Shown: positions 1 to 8,871 of the stretch, piece by piece
Layout of the letters: each line of letters starts with the position of its first letter
Numbering within the stretch: position 1 is the stretch's first letter
NCBI GenBank assembly: GCA_015852425.1
Contig: JAAAIG010001127.1
Location: forward strand, 1-10,325
Length of the DNA stretch: 10,325 nt
Reading direction: 5' to 3'
Source of the DNA: Gryganskiella cystojenkinii
Taxonomy: Eukaryota; Mortierellomycota; Mortierellomycetes; Mortierellales; Mortierellaceae
Notes under the pieces: generated by a model
Told to the model about the DNA's origin: nothing
Database searches by the model: none
What the model saw: only the letters and a program-made list of their open reading frames with translations
Translations under genes and position numbers: made by a program

Positions 1-341
1 CTTTGAACTTGGAGTACAACTCTATCGGGAACATTGGCGCTCAAGCACTGTCTGATGCACTCAAGACCAACTCAACTCTGATTATTCTCGACTTGGGGGG
101 GAACCAGGTTGGAGACAGCGGAGCTAAGGCACTGATTAAGGCACTAAAGACCAACTGGTCTCTGACCAAGTTAATATTGCACGTCAGCGCAAAAGGAAAC
201 TATGGCCGACCTCAGGCTCTGCCTCAGTCTTATCAGATCTCAAGTCGTGTCAACCTAGTGTTCTATGACAAGGACGATGACAATGACTATGAACTTGAAT
301 CTCGGAATGATTACTGGGTTTACGACTGGATGAGTTTGTAG
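1..341 (+). CDS. Leucine-rich-repeat protein (RI type), 3' end only
   Basis: This is the C-terminal 113 codons or so of a gene whose 5' part lies outside the window; reading begins in the frame of position 3 and ends at TAG 339-341. The visible protein starts inside a leucine-rich repeat and holds one complete 28-residue unit plus flanking partial units, with the signature LxLxxNxIGxxGAxALxxALKTNxxL. This is the ribonuclease-inhibitor/NLR class of LRR (alternating 28-29 residue units). After about residue 60 the repeat pattern stops and a polar, acidic tail rich in D, N and Y follows (residues 87-112, with a DKDDDND run). Such repeats form curved protein-binding surfaces; the partner cannot be inferred. 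No catalytic domain is visible in this fragment. An unseen intron in the tail cannot be excluded, because the tail does not resemble an LRR cap that I recognise. Confidence 0.85.
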   Translation, partial: LNLEYNSIGNIGAQALSDALKTNSTLIILDLGGNQVGDSGAKALIKALKTNWSLTKLILHVSAKGNYGRPQALPQSYQISSRVNLVFYDKDDDNDYELESRNDYWVYDWMSL

Positions 342-904
342 GCTAGCCTTCGAGGACAAAGTAGTATGAGCTTGCCGAAGCAATTGAATACATTTTTATT
401 TCTTACCGCCTCATATATATATCCCCTCCCCACCATCTACACGCTACCGTGCCTGATGAAAACATGGAGAACTTTTTTTTTCTGCGATAATTTACATCTC
501 TTCCAATCCAACTCCAATCACCACGAAGTTTCATCTGTTCTCTCTCCTTCACTCCCAACAATTCCCATAGACCAGTTTTTCCAATCCATATTCATCCGCA
601 CTTGTCTTCGTTGCCAACATCGTCATGATGAGTGGTGACAGGGCTCCTTCATCCTTCCCGGTAAATGACCTTGACCTTGGTTTGTTCAGGCGTCACAACA
701 GTGGTAGAGGATCACAGTTGTTGTATTCACGGCCCCGCCTTTGGTGGTAGAGGTTCCAGTCATCTCAGGAGTTATCTGGGTAGAAAGTATCTTTTTTTTC
801 CGCCGCAGGCTTGATTGGTGATACGTATTAGAAACGGGAACGAGCCTTACGGGATTATGAATGGGATGAGAGAAAAGTTGGAGAGGAGTATCAGCAAGTT
901 TTAA
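342..904. other. Intergenic stretch without a supported gene
   Basis: No reading frame here looks like protein. The open frame at 366-638 is a pyrimidine-rich leader read as codons. The region holds the LRR gene's 3' flank, a possible promoter (separate entry), a short ORF at 625-750 starting with two ATGs and crossing a plausible donor (GTAAAT after 660), and a purine-rich zone from about 860. An AATAAA lies at 904-909 on the plus strand. I see no RNA gene. Confidence 0.5.
405..627 (+). promoter_or_regulatory. Possible fungal promoter and pyrimidine-rich 5' leader
   Basis: A TATA-like run (alternating TA at about 412-421) is followed by roughly 200 bases strongly biased to C and T on the plus strand, ending at a double ATG (625 and 628). 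This arrangement, TATA element then CT-rich leader then ATG, is common for expressed fungal genes. The frame from 625 runs only 41 codons to TAG at 748-750, or could end at a GTAAAT donor after 660. It may be the promoter of the disrupted gene downstream (905-1649), but I could not connect the frames with a convincing splice. Low confidence. Confidence 0.3.
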
Positions 905-1649
905 ATAAAAGAGAGAAAAGAAAGAGGAAAAGAAAATGTTGATGGTGATGAACGAGGAGGAGGACTAAGAGAACTAGGAGAAAGCTTCGTAACAGTCACA
1001 ATTGAAGGATCATGTTCCTCATGTCTATCGTTAACAACCAACAACAACAGCAACAAGCGCCGATTTCATTACCCCGTGCCTGGCGACAAACTGGCAGTCG
1101 GTGGCTATATCCAAGTCATGAGGACAGATATACTTGTCCTCCAGTGTGTGTAACAGGGGCTCGAGTAGGGGTCAGCGGTTCAACAGATTCCTCTCCTTTC
1201 CCAAGTCAACGGTTTCCAGAGTCAAGCCTACGACTATTGGAAGTCTCTGATCCACGATTTCATCCAGGCTTCCAAAAAGTTGGTCAGGGAGATGAAGCTC
1301 GAAAGGGACAAGGCTGCGTCCAAGGCGAAATAGTCATATCTCGGTTACAAGAAAGCAGCTCGGCACGCTTTCGAACTCGCCGAACGTTACTACGAAGACG
1401 TCCTTTCCGCGGCAGAAAAAGGCACATAAGGATTCTCAGATCCAGGCCAATTTCATCTGGACGAAAGCCTCTCACAAGATAGCGCACGGTGTCAACACGA
1501 TTAGTGATCCAGCTCGCAAAGAGACTGCACATACAGAGTGGGAACTATTGAAGGGCTCCGTCAACGATGTCGCGTTGAACTCATCCAAGTTCAGACGCAG
1601 CCAAGGCAGCCAGTCTTGGCTCTGCTTATCATCCCTATCTCTACACTAA
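905..1649 (+). pseudogene. Disrupted coding trace, helical K/A/E-rich protein of unknown family
   Basis: One frame (codons starting at 905, 908 and so on) is open from 905 to 1150, then has TAA 1151 and TAG 1166, is open again 1169-1330, has TAG 1331-1333, and is open 1334-1426 before TAA 1427. The protein-like signal then moves to the next frame (from 1422) and runs to TAA 1647-1649. The parts read as one protein: an N-terminal part with an NNNSNKRR stretch, then long amphipathic helix-like sequence rich in K, A, E, Y and W (for example YKKAARHAFELAERYYEDV near 1346-1402), then AHKDSQ...WELLKGS in the shifted frame. The stops at 1151 and 1166 could lie in a ~60-nt intron (GTGTGT donor near 1145, acceptor after the pyrimidine tract near 1204). 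TAG 1331 and the shift at about 1421 have no such explanation. No ATG was found in frame. The helical composition recalls LEA- or apolipoprotein-like proteins, but I recognise no family. Could also be a live gene with sequencing errors. Confidence 0.45.
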
Positions 1650-1679
1650 ACGAGACAGATGTGGAGTCACCTGCATTTT

Positions 1680-1698
1680 TTTATTTTTTTATTTTATT
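1680..1698 (-). terminator. Possible poly(A) signals for the APC5 gene
   Basis: Within a T-rich run, TTTATT occurs at 1680-1685 and 1693-1698, giving AATAAA twice on the minus strand, about 320-340 nt past the APC5 stop codon. The distance is long for a fungal 3' UTR and the T-run makes chance matches likely. Nothing better lies between 1699 and 2018, where I see no other gene. Confidence 0.3.
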
Positions 1699-2018
1699 CT
1701 TTTTGAGACCTGGCGTAAAGGTCCCGAGAGAGGACATTTTCAATATGCAAGTAGAATGTTAGGACTCTTGCAAGTGAACCGGAAAAGAAGATGTCTGTCC
1801 CGAGTCATCGCAAGGTTTCCATATGGATATATCCAGGAACAGTCGCGGTTTCTATCAAAGAGAAGAGCTATGTTTTCAGGGTCGATGGAAGACAGGGGGA
1901 GGGAAGGGGCTATACAAGATCCTCATTCATCTGTTGGCTCGACTGAAGTGCAGACTCGGAGAAAATGATTTTGGGTCGAAGAATCATCAACAGCAGTACG
2001 ACTTACTCATCCTCCCCT

Positions 2019-5000
2019 TCATTCATTCAGGGAAAGGTCCATCTGCTCCTCGCAAAGTAAGGCAGTCAAGGCATCACGCGTATGATAGTACGCGTACCAA
2101 CTTGGAACGTCTCCCATCAGTCCTGCGCGGATCCTAGTTTCGCTCGTCTTGTATCGAGTCAGGGCTGATTTCAAGTTATTAACGTTGCCCAGTTCACGGT
2201 AAATGAGGATCATCCAGTAAAGCGTCTGAGAGGTATCTTTGATAGATTCGAGTCTGTCGAACCCTACCAAAGAAAAATATTAGAAGAATTAAAAAAAAAA
2301 GAAAAAAAAAAAAGTGTCAGTGACATCATCCTTGAGATCGAATAGTTCGTTCATCATACACCTCTGGCCAACAAGGATCTTCCGGTCCTCTTCTGATTTT
2401 TACCTTCAAGAGCCTGTTCGAATCGCCACAGAGCAACCTTGAAATGGTTCCTTCGGTCAGTCTGAATCAGCTCCACCTGGTGAAGATCTCCTGCTTTGGA
2501 GCATGATTCCAGACTTGCATGCAGTCTATTTGCCCGCACAAGTGCGCATCTTCCCCTTTCGTAGTGCATCAGAGCCTGGGAGTAGAGGTCATTTTCGTCC
2601 ACGGACTAGACAGGGCGCGGTCAAAATTGAAACAGCAAATGATTAGTGACTTGAACCTGCACCTTCCCTGAAAATCTTAATGGACATCATAGCGTGCTTT
2701 ACCTCAGAGTCGAGATCGTCCAGCAGACAACTGGCCGGAATAGCATGACCCATAGACAACCAAACGTCTGCCAGGCGAAGTTTGATTAAATAGAGAAGTG
2801 GCAGTTGATGTGAATGTCCGCAGAACTCAATGGCCTCGTTCAGTATATGCATAGCATTATGTTCCTGCTGAAATGTCTATCAGGGTGTAAACACAACACA
2901 AATTAATGAGTTAGAGGTGACTCCACAGCAACATTGTTATAAGGAGCAAACGATGAGTGGCAGACAACAAAGGTATATCTCTTACAATCGCAACCTCGGC
3001 AAGCGCCAGCATGACCATGACTAAAAGCCTCTGGGTTCCCGCCCAAAGTTTCCGTTTCAAAAAGTCCTCCGCCTCTGATAGTTGTTCAACGACGGACATG
3101 CCCTGTCCCACAACAACCTGCAGGCGTAATCGTTGCAATAGCATTTCCAATTGAATATCCAAGCTTCCAAGATCCAAATGTCCAAATGAGCTCTCTTCGT
3201 CCTCTTCATCCTTCTCCTTGCTTTGATCGTGATGGTAATCCTCTGGGTGATCCTGTCTGCGACCTCTGCCACCCCTTCCGCCGCCATGAAACGTCACCGC
3301 ATAGTCGCAATGTTTGAGAAGGGTCGTGTCTAGTTGGCTGGCCAAGTGCTCTGCGTCTCGAATCCTAAACGAAGACAATGCTCGCCTCTGCAGTATTTGG
3401 ACAAGGGATTGCATCCAAGGAGCAGATTGCAAAGTCTCTGCTGGGAATTTCGTTTTGGTGTCATTAACCACTCTGAGCGCTTCGTTGAACTCGCCTAGTC
3501 GGTATAGCTGTTATATGTGGAAAAAGTCAATAAAATCTCGAATTAGAGACAGTATAGCCGGCATTTAGGAGCAACTACTATCGCCAACTGTTCCTCGACT
3601 AGAGATCACAGCATATTATCTTACATCTTCCGCTTTCTTGGCCATGTTCTCGGCTTTGCTGTTGGTGTCGATATCGGCAGGATAGAACTCCTCTTGAAGC
3701 TGAGAGTGCAGATCGGACAGTCGCTCATTACCTATACAGAGTAATAAACAGAACAGAAATGTTAGCACGATTATCAGTGTCGCATCTTTTACCCGGCATA
3801 CCACAATTTAATGAAAGGTGAGACTGCCGGAGCTCCATCCTTCGCCTCTCAAAGTTAAGCCTAGTATACGCTCGTACCAAAGTCTTTCCAATACGAGGAC
3901 TGGATCCGATGTACCATCCCACCAATTCCCTTCAAGCATATCCTTGTGCTTAGGGACAATGCCCGTGCCAATGACGTAAACGCATTCTGAGCCATCTCCC
4001 CGTTCTATTATCAGTTAAAAATGTATGGATTAGTATCGCAAACGACGTGTGAGAAGAAAACCTCCCCTATTGAAGGCCTTTAAATTATCCTAAACATACC
4101 AAGAGTTGAGCCGTTGTGAGCTCCGAGAGACATCTTAGCGTTTCTAGCTCGGGCATCGCCTCTTCTCCTGGCTCTGTTGCTAGAGCCTGCGTCTCCTGAT
4201 TTGTTGGGTTTGGATCAGACAAATCTCGTGTCATACGATGTTGCCAGCTACGGCAGACAAAGTGAAAGAAAAAAGACGACTTGGAGTTTAGTACCACGAT
4301 TTAATTGTCAAAAAAGTGCGACTGCGATTCGAATTCAAAGGAGTTGGCGTGTTCTTACTTCAAAGCATAGCTCATAGTGTTCATCATCTCGAGACCGCGA
4401 GCAGCCTCAATCGTCTCTTGAAGCATCTAAACGAATAGAATACATAGATGTGAATGACATCAAGTTAGAGACAGGACCCCTCAATTTATCCTAGTCGTTA
4501 ATGGTCCGCCTCCTGTTAACTCACATTCAACGCTTGCTCGCGATGTCCAAAGTTTGTCTGCAAGATCGCCATATCCAAGGCCGCATACGGAAAGAGACTA
4601 ATCGCACTGTACACTAGCGAGTAATCAAAGAACCGTTCCAGACTTTGACGGGCATCCTCGTAGTTTCCAGCTTGCTGAGCTCGTATACTCCTATGAGAAA
4701 TTGAGGTCGGGGATATGTTCAGTAAGTGTATCCCTACAGATTGTTACCCCAAAATCCGAGTGCATCCAATCGAAAATGTATTTTACCGAAGGTAGAGCGT
4801 CTTGGCTGATGTAGTGATATCACACTGAATGTTGTAAGTGTGCTGCCATAGCTCCTGTGAAAGGTGAGGACGGTTCGGCTCTACAGGAGGAACATAAGCG
4901 AACAAATGTCAGAAGGTCAGCTCGTCGGTCGATGGAATGTGTGTGTGTATGTGTTTTGGGATGTTGTCTTACGAGAAAATTCCTCGATCAAGGTTTCCAA

Positions 5001-6107
5001 GAATTTTTCAACGTCTTCATTTGCAAGGGCGGTCAAGTGAGATTCTCCAGTGATCACATCCCCAAGTGCAAAAGACTGTCCAGAGGATATTGTACCAATG
5101 CGGATGTAATCCTTGAAGGCCGTGAACAGCTTGGTTACTTCTTCAAAGATCAAGGCCTTGAACTCTTGTTGTGCCCTCCTGATGTATAATCCCAGAGGAC
5201 TGACTGGTGACTAGGTAGGCCGGAGAGGAAGCAGGCAAATTAGCGATTATGGAAAAAAGAGATAGATCAACGGCTGCGTTAGAGAGTAGATTGGTCTTTT
5301 GGAGACGTACCACATTCAGCTTGGATTTGTCCGTCTAGATCCAAGATGATGACGCGTTGAACGAGAGAATGGGTATTAGGATATGGCTTGGAAAACATTT
5401 TCATTCTATGCTGAAATGGGTTTTTTTTTAAAAAAAAAAAAAAAAATGCACAGTGTAGGTAATATTACCCTCGAATTGCGCTTGCTGACCAAAGCATAGA
5501 GGCCAAAGTCGCGCACAGTCGCGGTCTCAGAGTCAATGTATTGGATCTTTTCCTTGGCGAGCAGGAACTGAGCGAGATCGTGAGGACTTGAAATCCGAGC
5601 GACCTACTTGGTGAAAAGACGAGGAGAACGAGGGATGGTTAACTTTAAGTAGCAGGCACCTTTTGCATGCATCGGCACAAGTGTGAAATGACACGGTTAC
5701 CATCCTGTTCATGTAAGCCTGAGCAGAAGAATCGACCACAGTTGCAACTTTGGTCCCGAGTTCAGAAATGTCTGTATGAAGATACTCGAGAGGATCCTAC
5801 GTGAAGTACAGTGTGACCATAAAGAGACAGAGAGAGAGAGGGAGAGTTGAGTTGCCAGCGCCTTGATCCCGGATGGAAACACCGAAAAAAAAATACATGC
5901 GCTTGGTGCTGTTACCTCGATGCATTCCAGCAAAAAGATCAAGAGATCTGTTCTCTTTGAGGCAGGGCATTGACCACGGCAGTAGTACTCGATAAGGACG
6001 AGGACCGAGAGTTTGTACGGGGTCAGATAGGGGACAAAGAAGGTGGTCGCGTCAACCGTTTGCAGTCGACGGGTGGAAGGTGGCGTTCCAGCGTCAGAGT
6101 GTGCCAT
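2019..6107 (-). CDS. APC5: Anaphase-promoting complex subunit 5 (APC5), 15 exons, apparent frameshift in exon 10
   Basis: APC5 is a TPR-like scaffold subunit in the platform of the APC/C, the nuclear E3 ubiquitin ligase that marks cyclins and securin for degradation. Exons (minus strand): 6107-5916, 5796-5701, 5603-5469, 5410-5311, 5203-4973, 4880-4787, 4690-4525, 4426-4359, 4247-4100, 4004-3802, 3731-3625, 3507-2986, 2867-2703, 2605-2404, 2263-2019; all 14 introns are GT-AG and all other phases agree. Product about 890 residues (human about 755). The N-terminal helix LTPYKLSVLVLIEYY (residues 29-43) matches human VTPYKIAVLVLLNEM. GLYIRRAQQEF (exon 5) matches the conserved GLFLRH region, and residues ~284-352 (FFDYSLVYSAI...YAALDMAIL...FGHREQAL) are the ANAPC5 TPR domain. 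Exons 12-15 match the C-terminal TPR half. Start: ATG 6105-6107 is the first after an upstream in-frame TAA. Exon 10 needs one base skipped (separate entry); exon 13 may start at 2876. Family assignment is secure; individual splice sites are inferred. Confidence 0.88.
3186..3288 (-). other. APC5: Low-complexity RGG plus acidic insertion within APC5
   Basis: Residues about 587-621 of the predicted APC5 (inside exon 12) read FHGGGRGGRGRR followed by a His/Asp-rich and then Asp/Glu-rich stretch (KEKDEEDEESS). It lies between two helical TPR segments that resemble the human protein, where human APC5 has no comparable insert. The composition predicts a disordered surface loop with a basic RGG half and an acidic half. 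It accounts for about 35 of the extra residues relative to human APC5. Confidence 0.7.
3861..3932 (-). other. APC5: Apparent +1 frame change inside APC5 exon 10
   Basis: Exon 10 (4004-3802) is 203 nt, but its flanking phases require one base fewer. The incoming frame gives APC5-like sequence through YWKDFGTS (compare human IWRLYGRS) and then hits TAG at 3863-3861. The outgoing frame gives YTRLNFERRRMELRQ and joins exon 11 in phase. Both frames are open between about 3932 and 3861, so the slip lies there, best placed at the TAC-TAG-G junction. Options are a base error in the assembly, a true 1-bp insertion making a null allele, programmed +1 slippage at a stop, or a 34-nt intron (3894-3861, GTATTG to TAG) that would be unusually short and would remove the conserved WKDFG. 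An assembly or read error seems most likely. Confidence 0.65.
5411..5468 (-). repeat. APC5 intron 3 built around a T9/A17 block
   Basis: This 58-nt intron is the shortest of the gene. On the plus strand it contains nine T (5421-5429) followed directly by 17 A (5430-5446), so 9 bp could fold back on themselves. The block supplies the polypyrimidine tract before the CAG acceptor on the minus strand. Other introns of the gene carry simple sequence too: TG-rich near 4938-4954 and AG-rich near 5822-5846. Confidence 0.6.
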
Positions 6108-6568
6108 GCCAGTGGGTGGTTTGATGATTGATCCGTTGATGCGCTGATTATAAGTTGTTGATGGAATAGATGGAAGAATCGGCCTCGAACTTTATCTTCT
6201 CGCGTCTATGTCACCGGGCAAGAGGGGACCATCGACATGGGTACTGTAAAAGATGGCAGAGTGAAAGACAGAAGAGAGTCGAGAATCAATGAGGGGAAGA
6301 GGGATTGCGCGAGGAAAGGAATTTGAACATCTGCGATCGAAAAAATCTTTGTGGACAGTCACGTTCAGTACCGACGTTTTGGGGTTCCTTCGCCCGTTTG
6401 AGCTCTCGCTGGCCCCGCGCCAAGCACACGCTCGCCCCATATGCCAAGCAGCAACATTTGTGATCGTAAAATCTTTGCGGGGAAGCTACCTTGGCACTCC
6501 CAGCCCCAGCCCCATGCCAAGCATTTTTTAGTACAAATACCTCGAAGGATGGGGGCAGAAGAATTTTA
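6108..6568. promoter_or_regulatory. Divergent promoter region between APC5 and the hydrolase
   Basis: The 461 bases between the two head-to-head start codons must contain both promoters. I see no clear gene in it; the open frames on both strands lack protein-like composition. The octamer GCCAAGCA occurs three times in direct orientation (6419-6426, 6443-6450, 6516-6523), and a short CAGCCC duplication lies near 6501-6512. A short A/T patch (about 6524-6540) sits just upstream of the hydrolase ATG. No factor can be assigned to the octamer from sequence alone. Confidence 0.4.
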
Positions 6569-8476
6569 ATGACTGAATCGACATCATCTTCTTACTCGAC
6601 CACATTCAAGCTCACTTCTTCATTGACAGCTTCGCCAAGGAGATATCCACTCGAAATGACTGCCACCACTACTAACACCTTTCAGGAATGGACCGACGAC
6701 ATTGAGAGGGCTCGCTCCAAGCTGGGCATCCAAGGCTTGAGTGTCGCCGTCGTTCACCAAGATAAGGTCATCTACGCTCAAGGTTTTGGCAAGAGAAACG
6801 ACACCGATCCTTTCACCCCAGAGGCAAGCGAGCGAGGACTAATGACATTCACGAGGAAATATGTCACCTTCATGTTAACCCATTCTTAACACGCAAGGTC
6901 CATTACATTATCCACTTGTTGTTTCCACTAGACAATCTCGCACATCGGCTCCCTGACAAAAGCATTTACGGCAGCTGCTGTTGGTGAGCTAGTTGCCGAG
7001 AACAAAGCTAAATGGGACGCTCCTGTAAGCGAGTACCTTCCCGAGTTCCAGCTCAAAGATCCTTTCTTGACCAAAGATATTACATTTATCGATCTGCTTT
7101 CTCATCGAACAGTATGTGGATTTTTGTTTTCTCCCTGGCGTTTTAAGCTTGTATTCTGGTCCAGCCAAAGGCTCTAATACTCAACACGCCGCTCATCACT
7201 TCGTCTCTCGATACTTCAGGGCTATCCTGCTTTGGACTTCGAGTTTTGGCACCGCCCCGAGAGTCGTCTCGAACTCATTAAACTGCTGCGGCATGTGGAT
7301 CTTCAGGCACCTTTGCGCACGGATTTTATTTACAACAACCACATGTATGCCGCTGCAGGCGAGGCTGCCTCAAGAATCGCGGGCACTTCATATGAAGACG
7401 TTGTTCTTGAAAAGTTGCTCTACCCGCTCGGCATGAAGGACTCTGGATTCACCTTGGCCGAGATGATGAGACGTCCCAATCATGCGCTCAGCTACCACTG
7501 CAAGTCCTTCGAGTCGGCACAAAAGGGGGAAACATATCGCCTCGTTGTCGATGGTATTCCAGAGTCTCTGATTCCCGCTGGTGATATTTACTCGAATGTT
7601 CTCGATATGGCACGATGGGCCAGGGCGATGATGCATGAAGGTTGTCTGGATAGCCAAAATGTGTTGCACAAGGAAACCGTGGAGAAGATGACTACGGCTT
7701 GGAATTTCGTCAATCACCAGCCTAGCTCGACCGACACTAGCATTAAAGCGTATGGTTTAGGATGGCTCATCAAGCACTACAAGGGTCGTCAAGCATGGAG
7801 TCATGGTACGTTTGCAAACCAGACTAAGTTTGCTGATATATATTTTTTTTGTTGTTATAATATGAACGTTATTAATACGTCGTCTTTTTAATTCTTATCA
7901 TTTCCAGAAGGAGGTAGTCCTGGCTATCGCTCCAGCATTGCTCTCTTTCCCCATGATGACCTCGCTGTGATCTGTCTTGCCAATAACAGCATTAGTGAAC
8001 TTATCTCATGGATCCCCAATTATATTGCCGATCGGGTCCTCAGACTGCCTATGACCAAGGACTGGCTTTTCGACGAAGCTGTGGAGGATACGAGGGACGA
8101 GTACAAGAAGAACGATCTTGCTGAGGAAGAAAAGCGCCTTCCACCCCAAGTCAACGACAAGCCAACTACGCGCGAGCTCAAGGACTTCGTTGGCAAGTAC
8201 ACCCACCCTTACGCCGCACCATTTTTCATCCAGACTATCACGGACGAGCACGGAAATGATGCTCTGGCGTTCAAAATTTTTCCCTTTGAAGGCACTCTAG
8301 CGCATTATCACTATGATTCATACCTCCTGAAGGTAGTGGACGACAAGTTTCCCATGATAGCGTTGTTGACGTTTATCGCAGACGACAATGGCTCGATTCA
8401 GCGGTGCCGCATGCTCGTTGACGACCGCACGCATGTACACACCAAGGTTGAGCCTGGATCCACAGCTTTCAAATAA
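6569..8476 (+). CDS. Serine beta-lactamase-like hydrolase (S12/LACTB type) with C-terminal DUF3471-like domain
   Basis: Exons 6569-6823, 6932-7111, 7220-7805 and 7908-8476 give 529 residues with all phases matching. The penicillin-binding/class C beta-lactamase fold is shown by its three motifs: SxxK as GSLTK with Ser92 and Lys95 (exon 2), YxN as Y183-N-N185 (exon 3), and the KTG-equivalent HxGG at 340-343 (exon 3/4 junction). DLLSHRTG (~139-146) and the GLxWLI...GG..GY pattern are also typical. In this family Ser attacks an ester or amide and Lys/Tyr act as base; fungal members are mostly esterases or peptidases of unknown substrate. Residues ~425-527, with LAHYHYDSY, resemble the lipocalin-like DUF3471 domain. 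No signal peptide is visible. The start is uncertain: ATG 6569 gives an S/T/R-rich leader that might be mitochondrial (as for LACTB), while ATG 6656 has better context and gives 500 residues. Intron 1 is GC-AG. A neighbour of APC5 only by position. Confidence 0.92.
6824..6931 (+). other. GC-AG intron 1 of the hydrolase gene
   Basis: Exon 1 ends ...CCAGAG and is followed by GCAAGC; the acceptor is CACTAG at 6931. Joining 6823 to 6932 gives PFTPE-TISHIGSLTK, which matches the family pattern (PET...IGSLTK). Reading on without splicing meets a stop at about 6887, and no GT donor nearby restores the frame and motif. The AG/GCAAG context is the usual form of GC-AG introns. The length is 108 nt, the same as intron 2 (7112-7219). 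Confidence 0.8.
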
Positions 8477-8501
8477 TGATTCTGTCCATTAGCGCTTGTA
8501 T

Positions 8502-8507
8502 AATAAA
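8502..8507 (+). terminator. AATAAA poly(A) signal after the hydrolase gene
   Basis: A perfect AATAAA begins 26 nt after the TAA stop, within an A/T-rich stretch. Its position and orientation fit the 3' end of the hydrolase transcript. Confidence 0.6.
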
Positions 8508-8871
8508 TGAAAACGGCAGCGTTGATTAGTATTTACGGTAAATCCATTGCAGACGACTTTTAAGCAACGGCGTACAGAAAGCGGTCGAGTAGCCTTGTAT
8601 CTACGAGTCGTTGAGGTGAAGCACCTTTGTTGTACAGATGTTTGTTCTCTGAGGAACTTATCCTCGCTTTTTCCATTTCTTATTCTTTGTGGACTTGTAA
8701 GAGGGGTATATCGTAGACATAACACGTGTAGTCGCACATATTCGGTCTCTGAACCTCAACCGATCCATAGCTATTCCGGATACGACGGCCAAGCTCTGCT
8801 GGGTTCTTGGTGCCTGGTTTTCTTCGTCCAGACGATATCTTTCGCGTCGATACCATGAGTCCATGACTTCA
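8508..8871. other. Intergenic stretch, nothing recognised
   Basis: After the hydrolase poly(A) signal there is a 103-codon open frame (8547-8858, plus) and opposing minus frames, but none has family resemblance, domain composition or clear splice structure. I treat this as non-coding flank leading into the minisatellite. Confidence 0.5.

Noticed and set aside
366..638. Plus-strand 90-codon frame
   Set aside because: It reads through a CT-rich leader and a T8 run; composition is that of untranslated sequence.
1012..1482. Plus-strand 156-codon frame starting with a poly-Gln run
   Set aside because: The protein-like signal in this stretch lies in another frame; this frame turns Arg/Ser-rich without domain character, as expected of an out-of-frame shadow.
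4917..4972. Extension of APC5 exon 5 through the TG-rich tract
   Set aside because: The GTAAGA donor after 4973 and in-phase exon 6 explain the gene better; the extension encodes a TH-repeat from simple sequence.
5709..5915. Continuation of the APC5 first exon as one 132-codon frame
   Set aside because: After CIE at 5916 a GTAACA donor follows, and splicing to 5796 resumes APC5-like sequence in phase; the read-through part is hydrophobic noise from intron 1 and out-of-frame exon 2.
7388..7717. Minus-strand 109-codon frame
   Set aside because: It is antisense to exon 3 of the hydrolase, whose coding sense is certain from its motifs.
8547..8858. Plus-strand 103-codon frame downstream of the hydrolase
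   Set aside because: No recognisable domain, no signal peptide, no splice context, and opposing frames of equal length on the other strand.
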